Assembly (NCBI RefSeq): GCF_040215105.1
Contig: NZ_CP157875.1
Coordinates: forward strand, 4,135,501 to 4,199,500
Direction: 5' to 3'
Length of the DNA: 64,000 nt
From: Aeromonas veronii
GTDB lineage: Bacteria; Pseudomonadota; Gammaproteobacteria; Enterobacterales; Aeromonadaceae
A program made the position numbers and the translations under genes. The notes beneath the pieces are model-generated. The model was given only the letters and a program-made list of their open reading frames with translations, ran no database searches and was not told where the DNA came from. This document shows positions 1 through 8,562 of this stretch, in pieces; position 1 is the first letter of the stretch; every line of letters begins with the position of its first letter.

Positions 1-186
1 GGCCAGCGCCCCGCCGCCTTTATCGACTGGCACCAGGAAGCCATCGACGTCGCCGAGATGAGCGCCTGGATCAGAGCGTCATTGCCCGGCTTCATGGTGC
101 CGGATCGCTGGCTGCCCTGGCCGGATCTCGGCGGCAACCTCAAACCCTCCCGCACCCGGCTCGCCGCCCTGGCCGCCTCGAGCTGA
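1..186 (+). CDS. menE: o-succinylbenzoate-CoA ligase, C-terminal end (partial)
   Basis: Only the last 61 codons are present; the gene begins before the window. The fragment looks like the small C-terminal domain of an acyl-CoA synthetase/AMP-ligase: a helix (SAWIRASLPGFMVPDRW) followed by a glycine-rich turn and GGNLKPSR, which sits where the family has its catalytic lysine motif. The wording matches MenE (menaquinone synthesis, activation of o-succinylbenzoate with ATP and CoA) better than longer fatty-acyl ligases. No following men gene lies downstream, so it would be the last gene of its operon. A small inverted repeat lies at 247-259. Another AMP-dependent ligase is possible. Confidence 0.6.
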   Translation, partial: GQRPAAFIDWHQEAIDVAEMSAWIRASLPGFMVPDRWLPWPDLGGNLKPSRTRLAALAASS

Positions 187-409
187 CCCGCCAGGGGCGG
201 ACCCTCGCCCCTGTTCCCCCCATGCCCCCGCTGCCTACCCCCATATAGGGCTAAGCCCTTGCTATCGATGTGGCTCCCAATGGGGCTGACTTTGCCATCT
301 TGCATGTGAAAGGCATGATTGCCCCGGCCCAGTTGGCCAATTGATATTCCTTTGGCACCCAATACCCTCCCTAGTCCCCCACGCCCATCCATCCACCAAA
401 GGGATCAAC

Positions 410-3154
410 ATGAACTACCTGGGTACCCGGCTGCTGTTGTTGGCAGCCCCAAGCCTGCTCGCCACCTCGGCGCTGGCCAACTACAGCACCGACTGGCGGC
501 ACTACCAGCTGGACGGCGAGACCAGCCGCCAGCTGGGGGATCGCCTCACCGAAGTCACCTACGAGCTGAGCGCCCGCGACAGCGGCGCCCCCTATCAGCG
601 GCTGCGGGTTTACCGCCGCTTCGACTGGCAGACAACCGACCTCGCCCCCCTGGCCGAGCGGCAGTGTGGCGAACCCAGGGTCAGGGTCGAGCAGGGCTGG
701 CAGATCCGCTACCTCAGTTGCGAGCAGGTGGTGCCGGTGGGCAAGGCGATCCCTGCCAGCAGCTATGACTTCGGCTATGGCCTGAAGCAGGGCCGCTGGG
801 AGCCCCTGGCGGGGACACCGACCGCCCCGCGCCAAGATAGCCTGCCGCTGGCGGAGCGGATCGTCCTCGGTCACAGCGAACAGGAGCTGGATCGCTGTGA
901 ACTCGGCGACGATGGTCGCTGTACCGAACAGACATGGCAGTATCACCCCCGGGAGTGGCAACAGCTGAGCGTGCTGGAGGAGACCCCCAACGAGCGGGAT
1001 GGCCGGCTCGAGCAGATCTTCTTCCGCCTGCAACCCGTGGCTGGCAGCCAGGCCGCCAGCCAGGTGCGTGAACTGCACGTCTGGCGCCAATACAACTGGT
1101 TGCTGGAGGAGGCCAAGGCCCAGCAGGAGTGCGACGAACCCCAAACCCGCACAGAAGGCACCAGGACCATCAGCTACCGGGTTTGCCGCCAGACTCTGCC
1201 CGCCGGCAGCGAGGTGCAGGTGATGCTCAAAGATACCGGCTATCAATACCCGGTCGGGGGGAGCGAGTGGCAGGCCTTACCAGAGACGGCCGAATGGCAG
1301 GAGAGCCGGACTCTCAATCGTCCCATCATACTGGCCAGCAAGGAGGAACAGCTCGACTGCCGCCGTGCCGATGGCCGTGCCTGCTCCGAACCCGAACTGC
1401 CGGGCACGGATCTGCTGGACGCCGACGCGGCCAGGATAGTGCAGGATGCCAGCGGCCAGCCCGCCCCCGTGTGGCAGGAGAACTATGGCCACAACGACGC
1501 CAAGCTGCTGGCGGTCTCCCGCGGCATCCAGAGCCTGCTGGCAGCCAACCAGCCGGCCCACCCGGCCATGAAGCTGCTGCTGGAGTACGTGCGTGCCCAC
1601 AACTATCACAACTACGGCAAGCACAGGGAGGATGGCCCCGCCGCCGCCGAAGCCCTGGCCGAGGCGCTGACCGCCCTCGGGGCCCATCCCCTGCTCTATC
1701 CCGAGCAGGCGAGCGATGAGGTGGGGGGCGTCATCGGTGCCTGGAGCATCGCCCTGCACGGCCAGTTCAGGAGCCCGGCGGTGCAGAGCCGGTTCGGCAC
1801 CCTGCTCGGCCAGTTCAACCAGATGCTGGCCTACAGCACCCGCCACGCCAGCGAGATCAACGGCCGCCATCCCTGGGCGACCGGCCTGTTCGATCTGCTC
1901 AACTTCATCGACTTCGCCAGCGACTACGCGACCCCCTTCGCCGCCGACTTCCGCCAGCAGGATGCTGAGCTGCGCAAGCAGCTGCGTGCCATCGGCATGA
2001 GCGAGCTGGCCCTGTGGCAAGGGCGGGACGGCCCGGATCTCTTCCTGCTCAACAACGTGCTGGATGCCTACACCCGCCTCTACCGGGTGGTGCGCTACAC
2101 CCGTCCGGACGAGGCCGAGACCTATCGCAAGGGGCTGGATGAGGCCGTCATCGCCCAGATCCGCCACCACGGCCTGATCCCTGGGGGATCCCAGAGCCCG
2201 GATCTGCTGGAGGAGATGTCGCTGACCCTCTCCACCTACTACCTGACCTACACGGATCGCACCAGCGAGGCCTGCATCAGCGGTGACTTCGCCGGGCTCT
2301 GCACCCCGGTGCGGGTTGAAGACGTGCTGCCATTCGAGCACACCTGCTCCCCCACCCTGCGCCTGCGGGCCCAGGATCTGACCATGAGCCAGGCCGAGGG
2401 GATCTGTCGCGAGCTGGGGGCCGAGGAGCAGCAGTTCCACCAGCAGATGGAGACCGGCGGCCAGCCGGTGGCGGATGACCTCAACGAGGCGCTGGAGCTG
2501 GTGATCTTCGACTCTTCCTCCGACTGGAAACGCTACGGCAGCGCCCTGTTTGGCGGCGTCTCCACCGACAACGGCGGCATCTACCTCGAGGGGGATCCGG
2601 CGCGCCCGGGCAACCAGGCCCGTTTCTTCGCCTACGAGGCGGAGTGGAAACGCCCCGCCTTCCAGGTGTGGAACCTGCGCCACGAGTACGTCCACTATCT
2701 GGATGGCCGCTTCAACCAGTACGGCAGCTTCGGTCACTACCCCCTCAACCGCACCACCTGGTGGTCGGAAGGGCTGGCGGAGTTCATCGCCCACGGTCAG
2801 TGCTTCGCCCGCGGTCTGGACAACGTCAGCGCCCGTCCGGCGGGCGAACGCCCCAGCCTCGCCGAGATCCTGCACCTCGATTACGACAAGGGGGGTGAGA
2901 TGGTCTACTCCTGGTCCTATACGGTGCACCGCTTCCTGAACGAGACCGGGCGCGGCGGCAGCTGGCTGGCCATGGCCCAGGCCCTGCGCGGCCCGGATCA
3001 GGCCCAGGCCATGAGTGCCTTCGAAGGCGAGCTGGACACGCTCATCGCCAGCGACAGCGAGGCCTACCAGTCATGGCTGGCCGACGAGCTGCTGCTCTGG
3101 TGGGCGGCCAACAAGGAGTCCGAGGCCTGCCAGGGCAACGATTCAGCCCACTGA
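410..3154 (+). CDS. secreted M9-family collagenase-type metalloprotease
   Basis: The 914-residue product starts at ATG 410, where a signal peptide (hydrophobic stretch LLLLAAPSLLATSALA) follows at once; an in-frame ATG at 341 would bury it. The zinc site is visible: HEYVH at residues 758-762 and SEGLAEF, whose first glutamate (about residue 787) matches the third ligand of clostridial collagenases. This defines peptidase family M9, extracellular enzymes that cut collagen-like substrates. Residues about 25-168 and 170-330 form two similar tandem modules with matching cysteines, N-terminal to the collagenase module. No PKD or pre-peptidase C-terminal domain is evident. It stands alone between menE and sanA. 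Whether collagen is the real substrate is inference. Confidence 0.88.
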   Translation: MNYLGTRLLLLAAPSLLATSALANYSTDWRHYQLDGETSRQLGDRLTEVTYELSARDSGAPYQRLRVYRRFDWQTTDLAPLAERQCGEPRVRVEQGWQIRYLSCEQVVPVGKAIPASSYDFGYGLKQGRWEPLAGTPTAPRQDSLPLAERIVLGHSEQELDRCELGDDGRCTEQTWQYHPREWQQLSVLEETPNERDGRLEQIFFRLQPVAGSQAASQVRELHVWRQYNWLLEEAKAQQECDEPQTRTEGTRTISYRVCRQTLPAGSEVQVMLKDTGYQYPVGGSEWQALPETAEWQESRTLNRPIILASKEEQLDCRRADGRACSEPELPGTDLLDADAARIVQDASGQPAPVWQENYGHNDAKLLAVSRGIQSLLAANQPAHPAMKLLLEYVRAHNYHNYGKHREDGPAAAEALAEALTALGAHPLLYPEQASDEVGGVIGAWSIALHGQFRSPAVQSRFGTLLGQFNQMLAYSTRHASEINGRHPWATGLFDLLNFIDFASDYATPFAADFRQQDAELRKQLRAIGMSELALWQGRDGPDLFLLNNVLDAYTRLYRVVRYTRPDEAETYRKGLDEAVIAQIRHHGLIPGGSQSPDLLEEMSLTLSTYYLTYTDRTSEACISGDFAGLCTPVRVEDVLPFEHTCSPTLRLRAQDLTMSQAEGICRELGAEEQQFHQQMETGGQPVADDLNEALELVIFDSSSDWKRYGSALFGGVSTDNGGIYLEGDPARPGNQARFFAYEAEWKRPAFQVWNLRHEYVHYLDGRFNQYGSFGHYPLNRTTWWSEGLAEFIAHGQCFARGLDNVSARPAGERPSLAEILHLDYDKGGEMVYSWSYTVHRFLNETGRGGSWLAMAQALRGPDQAQAMSAFEGELDTLIASDSEAYQSWLADELLLWWAANKESEACQGNDSAH

Positions 3155-3335
3155 GTTCCCTCCTTGCCATCACAGGGGCGGCCATGTCGCCCCTGAACCC
3201 TCCCGCCCAGCCTCCCCCAGCGACAGTCTCTGCCCGAGTGACACCCTTCGGGGCCATCAAGCCTGACGCCAGCGCCCAAGTTGTAATAGAATGGCTCCTT
3301 GTCATCCCTTACTTCAGACCCGAATCGCGCCGCGC

Positions 3336-4184
3336 ATGAAGAAGTTTGCCAAGATCCTGCTCGCCGTTCTCTGCCTGCTGCTGGCCTTTGTCGCCGCACT
3401 GCTGGGCTACAGCGAATGGACCGTCTCGGACGCCCGTCACTACACCTATGACGACGTCGATGCCGTGCCCTACAACCGGGTCGCCGTGGTGCTTGGCACC
3501 TCCAAATACCTGATCGGGGGCAGCCCGAATCACTACTTCAAATACCGGATCAAGGCCGCGGCCGAGCTCTACAACAACGGCAAGGTGGACTACATCCTGG
3601 TCTCCGGCGACAACGCCACCGTGCAGTACAACGAGCCGCGCCAGATGCGGCGCGCCCTGATCCAGGCGGGCATCCCCGCCAGCGCCATCTACAGCGACTA
3701 CGCGGGTTTTCGCACCCTGGACTCCGTCGTGCGGGCCAAGGAGGTGTTCGGCCAGTCCCGCTTCACCGTGGTCTCCCAGGCCTTCCACAACGAACGCGCC
3801 ATCTTCATCGCCCGCCACTTCGGCATCGAGGCCGTCGGCTTCAACGCCCTGGATCCCAGCGCCTATCAGGGCATTCGCACCCGGGTGCGTGAAGTGGGCG
3901 CCCGCCTGATGGGGCTGCTCGATCTCTATGTGCTGGACAAGGGCCCCAAGTTCCTCGGCGAACCCATCGTCATCGGTGGCCCCATTCCCTGCGAGGCCCT
4001 GAGCACCCTGGGGGCGAGCCAGCCCTGCCTGCCCCTCCCCACGAGTCAGGGGGAGCCCGCAAAACCGCTGAAGACCGGCCAGGGCGGCGTGGACAAGCCT
4101 GCTCCGGCGACCCCCGCCAGCAGTGCCAGCGACACTCGCGAAGCCAGCAGCTCGGCGGTCCCCACCGGCTCGGCAACCGACTGA
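3336..4184 (+). CDS. sanA: SanA-like DUF218 inner-membrane protein with long C-terminal tail
   Basis: The 282-residue product begins at ATG 3336 with one N-terminal membrane helix (residues about 4-22, AKILLAVLCLLLAFVAALL) and then a DUF218 domain (VVLGTSKYL, YILVSGDN, the histidine and arginine of FHNERAIFIARHFG). E. coli SanA is a membrane protein of about 239 residues linked to envelope barrier function and vancomycin exclusion; its biochemical activity is unclear. The last 50 or so residues here are a low-complexity Pro/Ala/Ser/Thr tail not expected in the family. The gene is monocistronic and ends at a strong terminator shared with the convergent sodA. An upstream in-frame ATG at 3291 is less likely because it would displace the membrane helix. 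Confidence 0.8.
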   Translation: MKKFAKILLAVLCLLLAFVAALLGYSEWTVSDARHYTYDDVDAVPYNRVAVVLGTSKYLIGGSPNHYFKYRIKAAAELYNNGKVDYILVSGDNATVQYNEPRQMRRALIQAGIPASAIYSDYAGFRTLDSVVRAKEVFGQSRFTVVSQAFHNERAIFIARHFGIEAVGFNALDPSAYQGIRTRVREVGARLMGLLDLYVLDKGPKFLGEPIVIGGPIPCEALSTLGASQPCLPLPTSQGEPAKPLKTGQGGVDKPAPATPASSASDTREASSSAVPTGSATD

Positions 4185-4197
4185 GACGCATCGTCCC

Positions 4198-4231
4198 AAA
4201 AAAAGACCCGCCAGCTGGCGGGTCTTTTTTT
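4198..4231. terminator. bidirectional terminator between sanA and sodA
   Basis: An 8-bp GC-rich stem (gacccgcc/ggcgggtc) around the loop agct, flanked by an A run on the left and a T run on the right. It can end transcription from both convergent genes. Confidence 0.9.
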
Positions 4232-4253
4232 CATGGGCTGTGACGGGCCGGAC

Positions 4254-4868
4254 TCATGCCAGCGCCTGCTGGTAGCGGCGCGCCACCTCGGCCCAGTCCA
4301 CCACGTTGTAGAAGGCGGCGATGTAGTCGGGGCGCTTGTTCTGATACTTGAGGTAGTAGGCGTGCTCCCACACGTCCAGCCCGAGGATGGGCACATGACC
4401 CTGCATCAGTGGGCTGTCCTGGTTGGCACTGCTCTCTACCTGCAGCTTGCCGGCCTTGTCCACCACCAACCAGGCCCAGCCACTGCCAAAACGGCTCAGG
4501 GCCGCCTGGGTGAAGGCCTGCTTGAAGGCATCCAGCCCCCCCAGATCCCGCTCGATGGCGGCGGCCAGGGCGCCGCTCGGCACGCCACCGCCCTGGGGGC
4601 TCATCACTTGCCAGAACAGGCTGTGGTTGGCATGGCCGCCACCGTGGTTGCGCACCGCCCCCTGGATCTTGGCCGGCAGGCTGTCGAAACGGGCCAGCAG
4701 TTCATCCACCGGCAAGGCGGCGAGTTCAGGGGCCCCTTCCAGGGCGACGTTCAGGTTGGTGATATAGGTCTGATGATGACGGCTGTGGTGGATCTCCATG
4801 GTCAGGGCATCGATATGGGGCTCCAGTGCATCGTAGGCATAGGCAAGGGCGGGCAGGGTATGGCTCAT
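4254..4868 (-). CDS. sodA: manganese superoxide dismutase
   Basis: The 204-residue product dismutates superoxide in the cytoplasm. Metal ligands of the Fe/Mn family are all present: His27 (EIHHSRHH), His82 ([10 protein letters not shown]), Asp165 and His169 (LDVWEHAYY). The glutamine in ANQDSPLMQ and the GGGH sequence before His82 are those of manganese rather than iron enzymes. The start ATG at 4868 is preceded by an AGAGAGA-type ribosome site. The gene lies 22 bp behind a small TPR-like gene and shares its iron-responsive promoter region. Pseudomonas aeruginosa also has sodA in a Fur-controlled operon behind an unknown gene, so the arrangement has a parallel. Confidence 0.95.
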   Translation of the reverse strand: MSHTLPALAYAYDALEPHIDALTMEIHHSRHHQTYITNLNVALEGAPELAALPVDELLARFDSLPAKIQGAVRNHGGGHANHSLFWQVMSPQGGGVPSGALAAAIERDLGGLDAFKQAFTQAALSRFGSGWAWLVVDKAGKLQVESSANQDSPLMQGHVPILGLDVWEHAYYLKYQNKRPDYIAAFYNVVDWAEVARRYQQALA

Positions 4869-4890
4869 GTTCGTCTCTCTTGGTATGGGG

Positions 4891-5316
4891 TTAATGCAGT
4901 CGGGAGGCTGGCTCGGCCTGACACAGACACTGGCCGAGGCAACGTTGAATGCCGTCGTGGCTACCGTGTCTGCGCACGAAGGCAAGCAGCTCGGTACGGG
5001 TGTTGTGGCTGTGGCGCTGGGCCGAGGCACGCAAGGAGGCAGAGCAGGCCGGTGACTGGCTGGTGGCCAGCAGGCAGTCATGGATATGGCACAGCATGTC
5101 GGCGGCCCTGTCTGGCAGGGTCATGGCGATCAGCAGATCCGCCATGTTGTGATGGGCCACCACCAGAGCCGCCACCGCTTCATCGGCATCCGGCCAGAAG
5201 GAGAACTGCTGGCGAGCCAGCCAGAGCGCCTGCTGGTAGCAGTCGAGCGCCCTGGCATGTTCACCGGCATCGAAATGGCGGTTGCCGCACAGGGTCTGCT
5301 GTTTCCAGTGCGCCAT
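4891..5316 (-). CDS. TPR-like protein, probable DUF2753, first gene of the sodA unit
   Basis: A predicted 141-residue, helix-rich, soluble protein with no signal peptide. The central part ([18 protein letters not shown], then a second helical pair [13 protein letters not shown]) has tetratricopeptide-repeat spacing, and histidines and cysteines are frequent ([14 protein letters not shown]). The pattern recalls DUF2753 proteins of Vibrio, whose function is unknown; this assignment is from memory of the family. ATG 5316 is chosen because homologous proteins start near MAHWKQQ; ATG 5370 is an alternative and neither has a good ribosome site. It sits directly after a Fur-type box and directly before sodA, which suggests a role linked to iron limitation or oxidative stress. 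Confidence 0.65.
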   Translation of the reverse strand: MAHWKQQTLCGNRHFDAGEHARALDCYQQALWLARQQFSFWPDADEAVAALVVAHHNMADLLIAMTLPDRAADMLCHIHDCLLATSQSPACSASLRASAQRHSHNTRTELLAFVRRHGSHDGIQRCLGQCLCQAEPASRLH

Positions 5317-5387
5317 GCTGTTGTCCGCGTCACTCGCGCCGACCCATCCCTTCACCCAGCTTGCCGTCATGCCTTGAACACCGAAAT

Positions 5388-5406
5388 GATAATAATTATT
5401 ATTTAA
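5388..5406 (-). promoter_or_regulatory. Fur-type box upstream of the DUF2753-sodA unit
   Basis: The 19-mer gataataattattatttaa matches the classical Fur box at 13 of 19 positions by hand count, with a 14-bp perfect palindrome at 5389-5402. It lies in the promoter region of the minus-strand sodA unit. Fur control of sodA is established in enterics; here it is inferred from sequence. Confidence 0.65.
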
Positions 5407-5596
5407 CTTATTTGTGCTGAGAACACAAGGGATAGATTTGCCACTCCCTTCTGCCCATATGGGTAGTGTTTTGTCGAGATGACCGGTTTAGTGACCGCAT
5501 CCACAGATACATTCGAGTTCAGCGACCATGCTGATGGGCACTGGCATGAGGCCGGTGGCTGCCAGGCGGCAGTCTGTCGACACAAGGATGATGCAA

Positions 5597-6508
5597 ATGA
5601 AGAGATGGCTTCTGGCGCTGCTCTGCGCCCTGCCCCTGCTGGTCCAGGGGGCTGGCTACACCCAGACCCGTTATCCCATCGTGCTGGTGCACGGGTTGTT
5701 CGGCTTCGACAAGCTGCTCGGAGTCGATTATTTCTACGGCATTCCCCAGGCCCTGAGCCGGGACGGGGCCAGGGTCTACGTGGCCCAGGTCTCCGCCACC
5801 CAGAGTTCCGAGCTGCGTGGTGAACAGCTGCTCAAACAGGTACAGCAGGTGCTCGCCATCACGGGGGCGGAGAAGGTGAACCTCATCGGCCACTCCCACG
5901 GCGGCCCCACCATTCGCTACGTGGCCTCGGTCGCCCCCGAGCTGGTCGCCTCCGCCACCAGCGTGGGGGGGGTCAATCAGGGATCCGAGATAGCGGATCT
6001 GGTGCGCGCCAACGTCACACCGGGCTCGGCCGCCGAACAGCTGGCGGTGGCGGCGGCCTCGGCCCTGTCCGGGGTCATCTCATTGCTCTCCGGTGGCAGC
6101 AGCCTGCCCCAGGATCCCCTCAAGGCGCTCGATGCCCTCACCAGCAGCGGGGCCCAGCGCTTCAACCAGCGCTATCCGGAAGGGCTGCCCAGCCAATATT
6201 GCGGCGAAGGGCCGCTGCGGGCCGCCAACGGGGTCTACTACTTCTCCTGGAGCGGGCGCGGCAACATGACCAACATCCTGGATCCGGTGGATCCGGCCCT
6301 GGCCCTGACCGGCACCTTCTTCAAGGAGCCCAACGACGGCCTGGTCGGCGTCTGCAGCAGCCACCTCGGCAAGGTGATCGGCACCGGCTACCGGATGAAC
6401 CACCTGGACGAGGTGAACCAGTCCTTCGGCATTCACCACCTGTTCGAAACCGATCCCCTCACCCTCTATCGCCAGCACGCCAACCGCCTGCAGGGGCTGG
6501 GGCTATGA
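5597..6508 (+). CDS. lipA: secreted triacylglycerol lipase, class I (LipA type)
   Basis: The 303-residue product begins at ATG 5597 with AAGGA eight bases before it, then a signal peptide ending near VQGAGYTQ. Mature features match Pseudomonas aeruginosa LipA: oxyanion region VLVHGLFGF, nucleophile Ser100 in GHSHGG, acid in NDGLVGVC, catalytic histidine in YRMNHLDEVNQ, and two cysteines (SQYCGEG, GVCSSH) in the places of the conserved disulfide. Such lipases are exported by Sec, folded in the periplasm by a dedicated foldase, and leave by type II secretion. The foldase-like gene follows with an ATGA overlap. The upstream in-frame ATG at 5528 would bury the signal peptide and is rejected. Confidence 0.93.
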   Translation: MKRWLLALLCALPLLVQGAGYTQTRYPIVLVHGLFGFDKLLGVDYFYGIPQALSRDGARVYVAQVSATQSSELRGEQLLKQVQQVLAITGAEKVNLIGHSHGGPTIRYVASVAPELVASATSVGGVNQGSEIADLVRANVTPGSAAEQLAVAAASALSGVISLLSGGSSLPQDPLKALDALTSSGAQRFNQRYPEGLPSQYCGEGPLRAANGVYYFSWSGRGNMTNILDPVDPALALTGTFFKEPNDGLVGVCSSHLGKVIGTGYRMNHLDEVNQSFGIHHLFETDPLTLYRQHANRLQGLGL

Positions 6509-7257
6509 AGCGGGGAACCCTGATACTGGGGCTGCTCTGTCCAGCCCTGCTGCTGGCGGGGCTGGTCCTGTGGCCAGCCCCCTACACCAGCCTGACGGCC
6601 GCCCCCGAGCGCGGGGCCCTGCGCCACCAGCTGGCCCAGCGCATCGAGCAGGGAGAGACGGGCGAGGAAGACGAGCTGATGCGCCGCTATCAGGGATTCC
6701 TCGCGGCAGAAGGGAGCCTGACGGTACCGACGGATCCCGGCCTCGCCAGCCTGCAGCTGCTGTTCGACGAGCGCGAGCAGTTGCGCCAGCTGAGCTTCAC
6801 CCCGGCCGAGCAGGATCAGCTGTTTGCCGAGGATCGGCTGATGGAGCAGTGGACCCTGCGCCGCAAGGCGTTGGCGGAGGCGAGCGATGCCGACAAGCCG
6901 GGGCTGGCCACCGGGCTGGAGCTCTGGCTGGCGGAGCAACCCCAGTGGTTCAGGGAGGCCGACGCCAATGGCCGTCTGCTGGCCGACCTGCAACAGATGG
7001 AGCGTCTGCCAGGGGATGAGCGGGCAGCCTTGCTGCAGGAGCGGCTGGGACAGGAGGCGGCGGATCGCCTGCACCAGCTGGAGCAGGGTCAGCAGGCATT
7101 CGATCGGCAGCTGGCGGGCTATCTGGCGGAACTGACCCCTCTTTCCCTCGACGACAGGCTCGGACAGCAGCAGGAGATACTGGCCAGATGGTTCCAGCCA
7201 GAACAATGGAAAAGGGTAGAGGCACTGACCAGGATAAAACTCGGTGAAACCCGATAG
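6505..7257 (+). CDS. lifO: lipase-specific foldase (Lif), short form
   Basis: The 250-residue product is translationally coupled to the lipase (ATGA overlap at 6505). It has an N-terminal membrane anchor (residues about 5-24) and a long charged helical periplasmic part rich in Glu, Gln, Arg and Leu, as in steric foldases such as P. aeruginosa LipB/Lif (about 340 residues). The helical regions align in style with the part of Lif that wraps around the lipase. The family's hallmark near the start of its first mini-domain (R-x-x-F-D-Y-F-L-S-A-x-G-E) is not visible: after the anchor the protein goes straight into the following helix (GALRHQLAQRIEQ). Identity rests on position, length class and helix pattern. 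Confidence 0.75.
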   Translation: MKRGTLILGLLCPALLLAGLVLWPAPYTSLTAAPERGALRHQLAQRIEQGETGEEDELMRRYQGFLAAEGSLTVPTDPGLASLQLLFDEREQLRQLSFTPAEQDQLFAEDRLMEQWTLRRKALAEASDADKPGLATGLELWLAEQPQWFREADANGRLLADLQQMERLPGDERAALLQERLGQEAADRLHQLEQGQQAFDRQLAGYLAELTPLSLDDRLGQQQEILARWFQPEQWKRVEALTRIKLGETR

Positions 7258-7306
7258 GAAAACCCCCTGTCCGGCTTGCCCGGGCCAGGAATAGCGCGAG
7301 TGATCC

Positions 7307-7340
7307 AGACAACGAGGGGGCCAGCGCCCCCTCGTTGTCT
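7307..7340. terminator. long hairpin between lifO and the convergent gene
   Basis: A perfect 15-bp inverted repeat (agacaacgagggggc and its complement) around a 4-base loop. There is no clear T run on either side, so it may block both transcripts by structure, or protect 3' ends. Confidence 0.65.
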
Positions 7341-7350
7341 GTCGGCCGCC

Positions 7351-8052
7351 TTATTGCGGCTTGTTGGCGGCAGGCATGGGCTGCCAGGTGAGGCGGGTCA
7401 CCTGGGTGCCCTGCAGCTCGCAGGTGAAGCAGAGATCCTGCCAGCCCTTCTCCTGGCGCAGGGAAACTTCCCCCTTCACCCCCTCTTCGCTCACCTTGAT
7501 CTTCTGTGACTCGACCTCCACCTTGTCGCCCTTGGCCAGCGCCATCAGCTTGCCGCTGCACAGCCACTGGGCCAGCTCGGCCCCCTTCAACTTGACGCCC
7601 CCCTTGGCGGCCTTCTGCTCCGCCTGGCTCGGCACGAACAACTGGCTCAGTTCGGCGGCCCGTCTGGTGAGCCACTCCTGACGCTGCTGCATGCTCATCT
7701 TGCTGACGAACTCCGCCGGCTGACCCTTGTCATCCAGCCACTGGTTCAGGGTGCCCGCGTCGTCGAAGGCGAACTGGGCGGCCGGCTCCTTCACCCCGAA
7801 CAGCTTGCCCCCCTTGAAGTAGTAGCGACTCTCCCCTTCCAGCTTGCCCAGCTCGTTCATGATGGGCACGGCGATGATGACGGGCTGGCCGTCGATCCAG
7901 GCCTTGATGTCCACCCCGTCATGACTGAACAGCCGGGTGTCGAGGGCACTCTCGGCCCCCTTCTCCATCAGGGTAAACTGTTCGGCCAGGGTGGCGGCGA
8001 GTGCGGGCAGGGAGCTGAGCCCCAGCGCGAGAGCGATCAGGGTATTGCGCAT
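7351..8052 (-). CDS. periplasmic protein of unknown function
   Basis: A 233-residue protein with a clean signal peptide (MRNTLIALALGLSSLPALA, cleavage after ALA). The mature part has no transmembrane segment and no family that I recognise. It contains three cysteines late in the chain (WLCSGK, DLCFTCEL), two of which could form a disulfide, and a lysine-rich beta-like segment (KGDKVEVESQKIKVSEEGVKG). It is the downstream gene of a thioesterase, 31 bp away and on the same strand, so the two may be co-transcribed. It converges on lifO. No function is proposed. Confidence 0.8.
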   Translation of the reverse strand: MRNTLIALALGLSSLPALAATLAEQFTLMEKGAESALDTRLFSHDGVDIKAWIDGQPVIIAVPIMNELGKLEGESRYYFKGGKLFGVKEPAAQFAFDDAGTLNQWLDDKGQPAEFVSKMSMQQRQEWLTRRAAELSQLFVPSQAEQKAAKGGVKLKGAELAQWLCSGKLMALAKGDKVEVESQKIKVSEEGVKGEVSLRQEKGWQDLCFTCELQGTQVTRLTWQPMPAANKPQ

Positions 8053-8083
8053 ATGTGTCCTGTGATGGCCCGGGGGCCTTGGG

Positions 8084-8479
8084 TTAACGCTCTATCAACC
8101 AGACCTGGAGCCCAGCCTTGTGTTGCTCGTCGAGCGGCCGGGACTGGCGGGTCTGGTAATTGAAATGGATCAGGGTGGTCTCGCCGGTGACGGCCAGCTC
8201 CCCCTCTTGCCAGGCTTCCTGCCACAGGGTAAACGAGCTGGTGCCGATGCGGCGCACCCCGGTCTTGATGGTCACCGGCTGGCCGTAGAACAGCTCCCGT
8301 TTGAACTGCACCTCATAGCCCGCGATGATCAGATGCCAGTCACGCACGTCCAGCTCGGGAGTGAAGAGACGGAACACGGGATCCCGGGCTGACTCGAACC
8401 AGACCGCCGGTACCGTGTTGTTGATGTGGCCGAGGGCGTCTGTCTCTTGAAAACGGGGTTGGATCTGCATTTCCAGCAT
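8084..8479 (-). CDS. acyl-CoA thioesterase, hotdog (4HBT) family
   Basis: A 131-residue single hotdog-fold protein. The segment FQETDALGHINNTVPAVWFE carries the Asp/His/Asn signature of 4-hydroxybenzoyl-CoA-type thioesterases, in which the aspartate acts in thioester hydrolysis. Later strands (GYEVQFKRELFYGQPVTIKT, GETTLIHFN) complete the fold. It should hydrolyse a short or medium acyl-CoA in the cytoplasm; the substrate cannot be read from sequence. ATG 8479 has AAGGAG nine bases upstream. It follows sgrR on the same strand with an 83-bp gap and precedes the periplasmic protein gene. Confidence 0.85.
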   Translation of the reverse strand: MLEMQIQPRFQETDALGHINNTVPAVWFESARDPVFRLFTPELDVRDWHLIIAGYEVQFKRELFYGQPVTIKTGVRRIGTSSFTLWQEAWQEGELAVTGETTLIHFNYQTRQSRPLDEQHKAGLQVWLIER

Positions 8480-8562
8480 AGATATCGACTCCTTGTCGTG
8501 GGACCGGGCACAGGCTAGCGCGCCCGCTGCCGCGACTCAAGCCTGTCGGTGCCCGGCCGGGA

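Noticed and set aside
1277..2929. A 550-codon minus-strand frame inside the collagenase gene
   Set aside because: Shadow of the collagenase; composition is typical of antisense frames (His, Gln, Val, Leu and Gly rich with no motif).
5411..5430. CRP site at ttgtgctgagaacacaa before the lipase
   Set aside because: The half sites are one base too close (TGTG-N7-CACA) for CRP, so it is only a palindrome.
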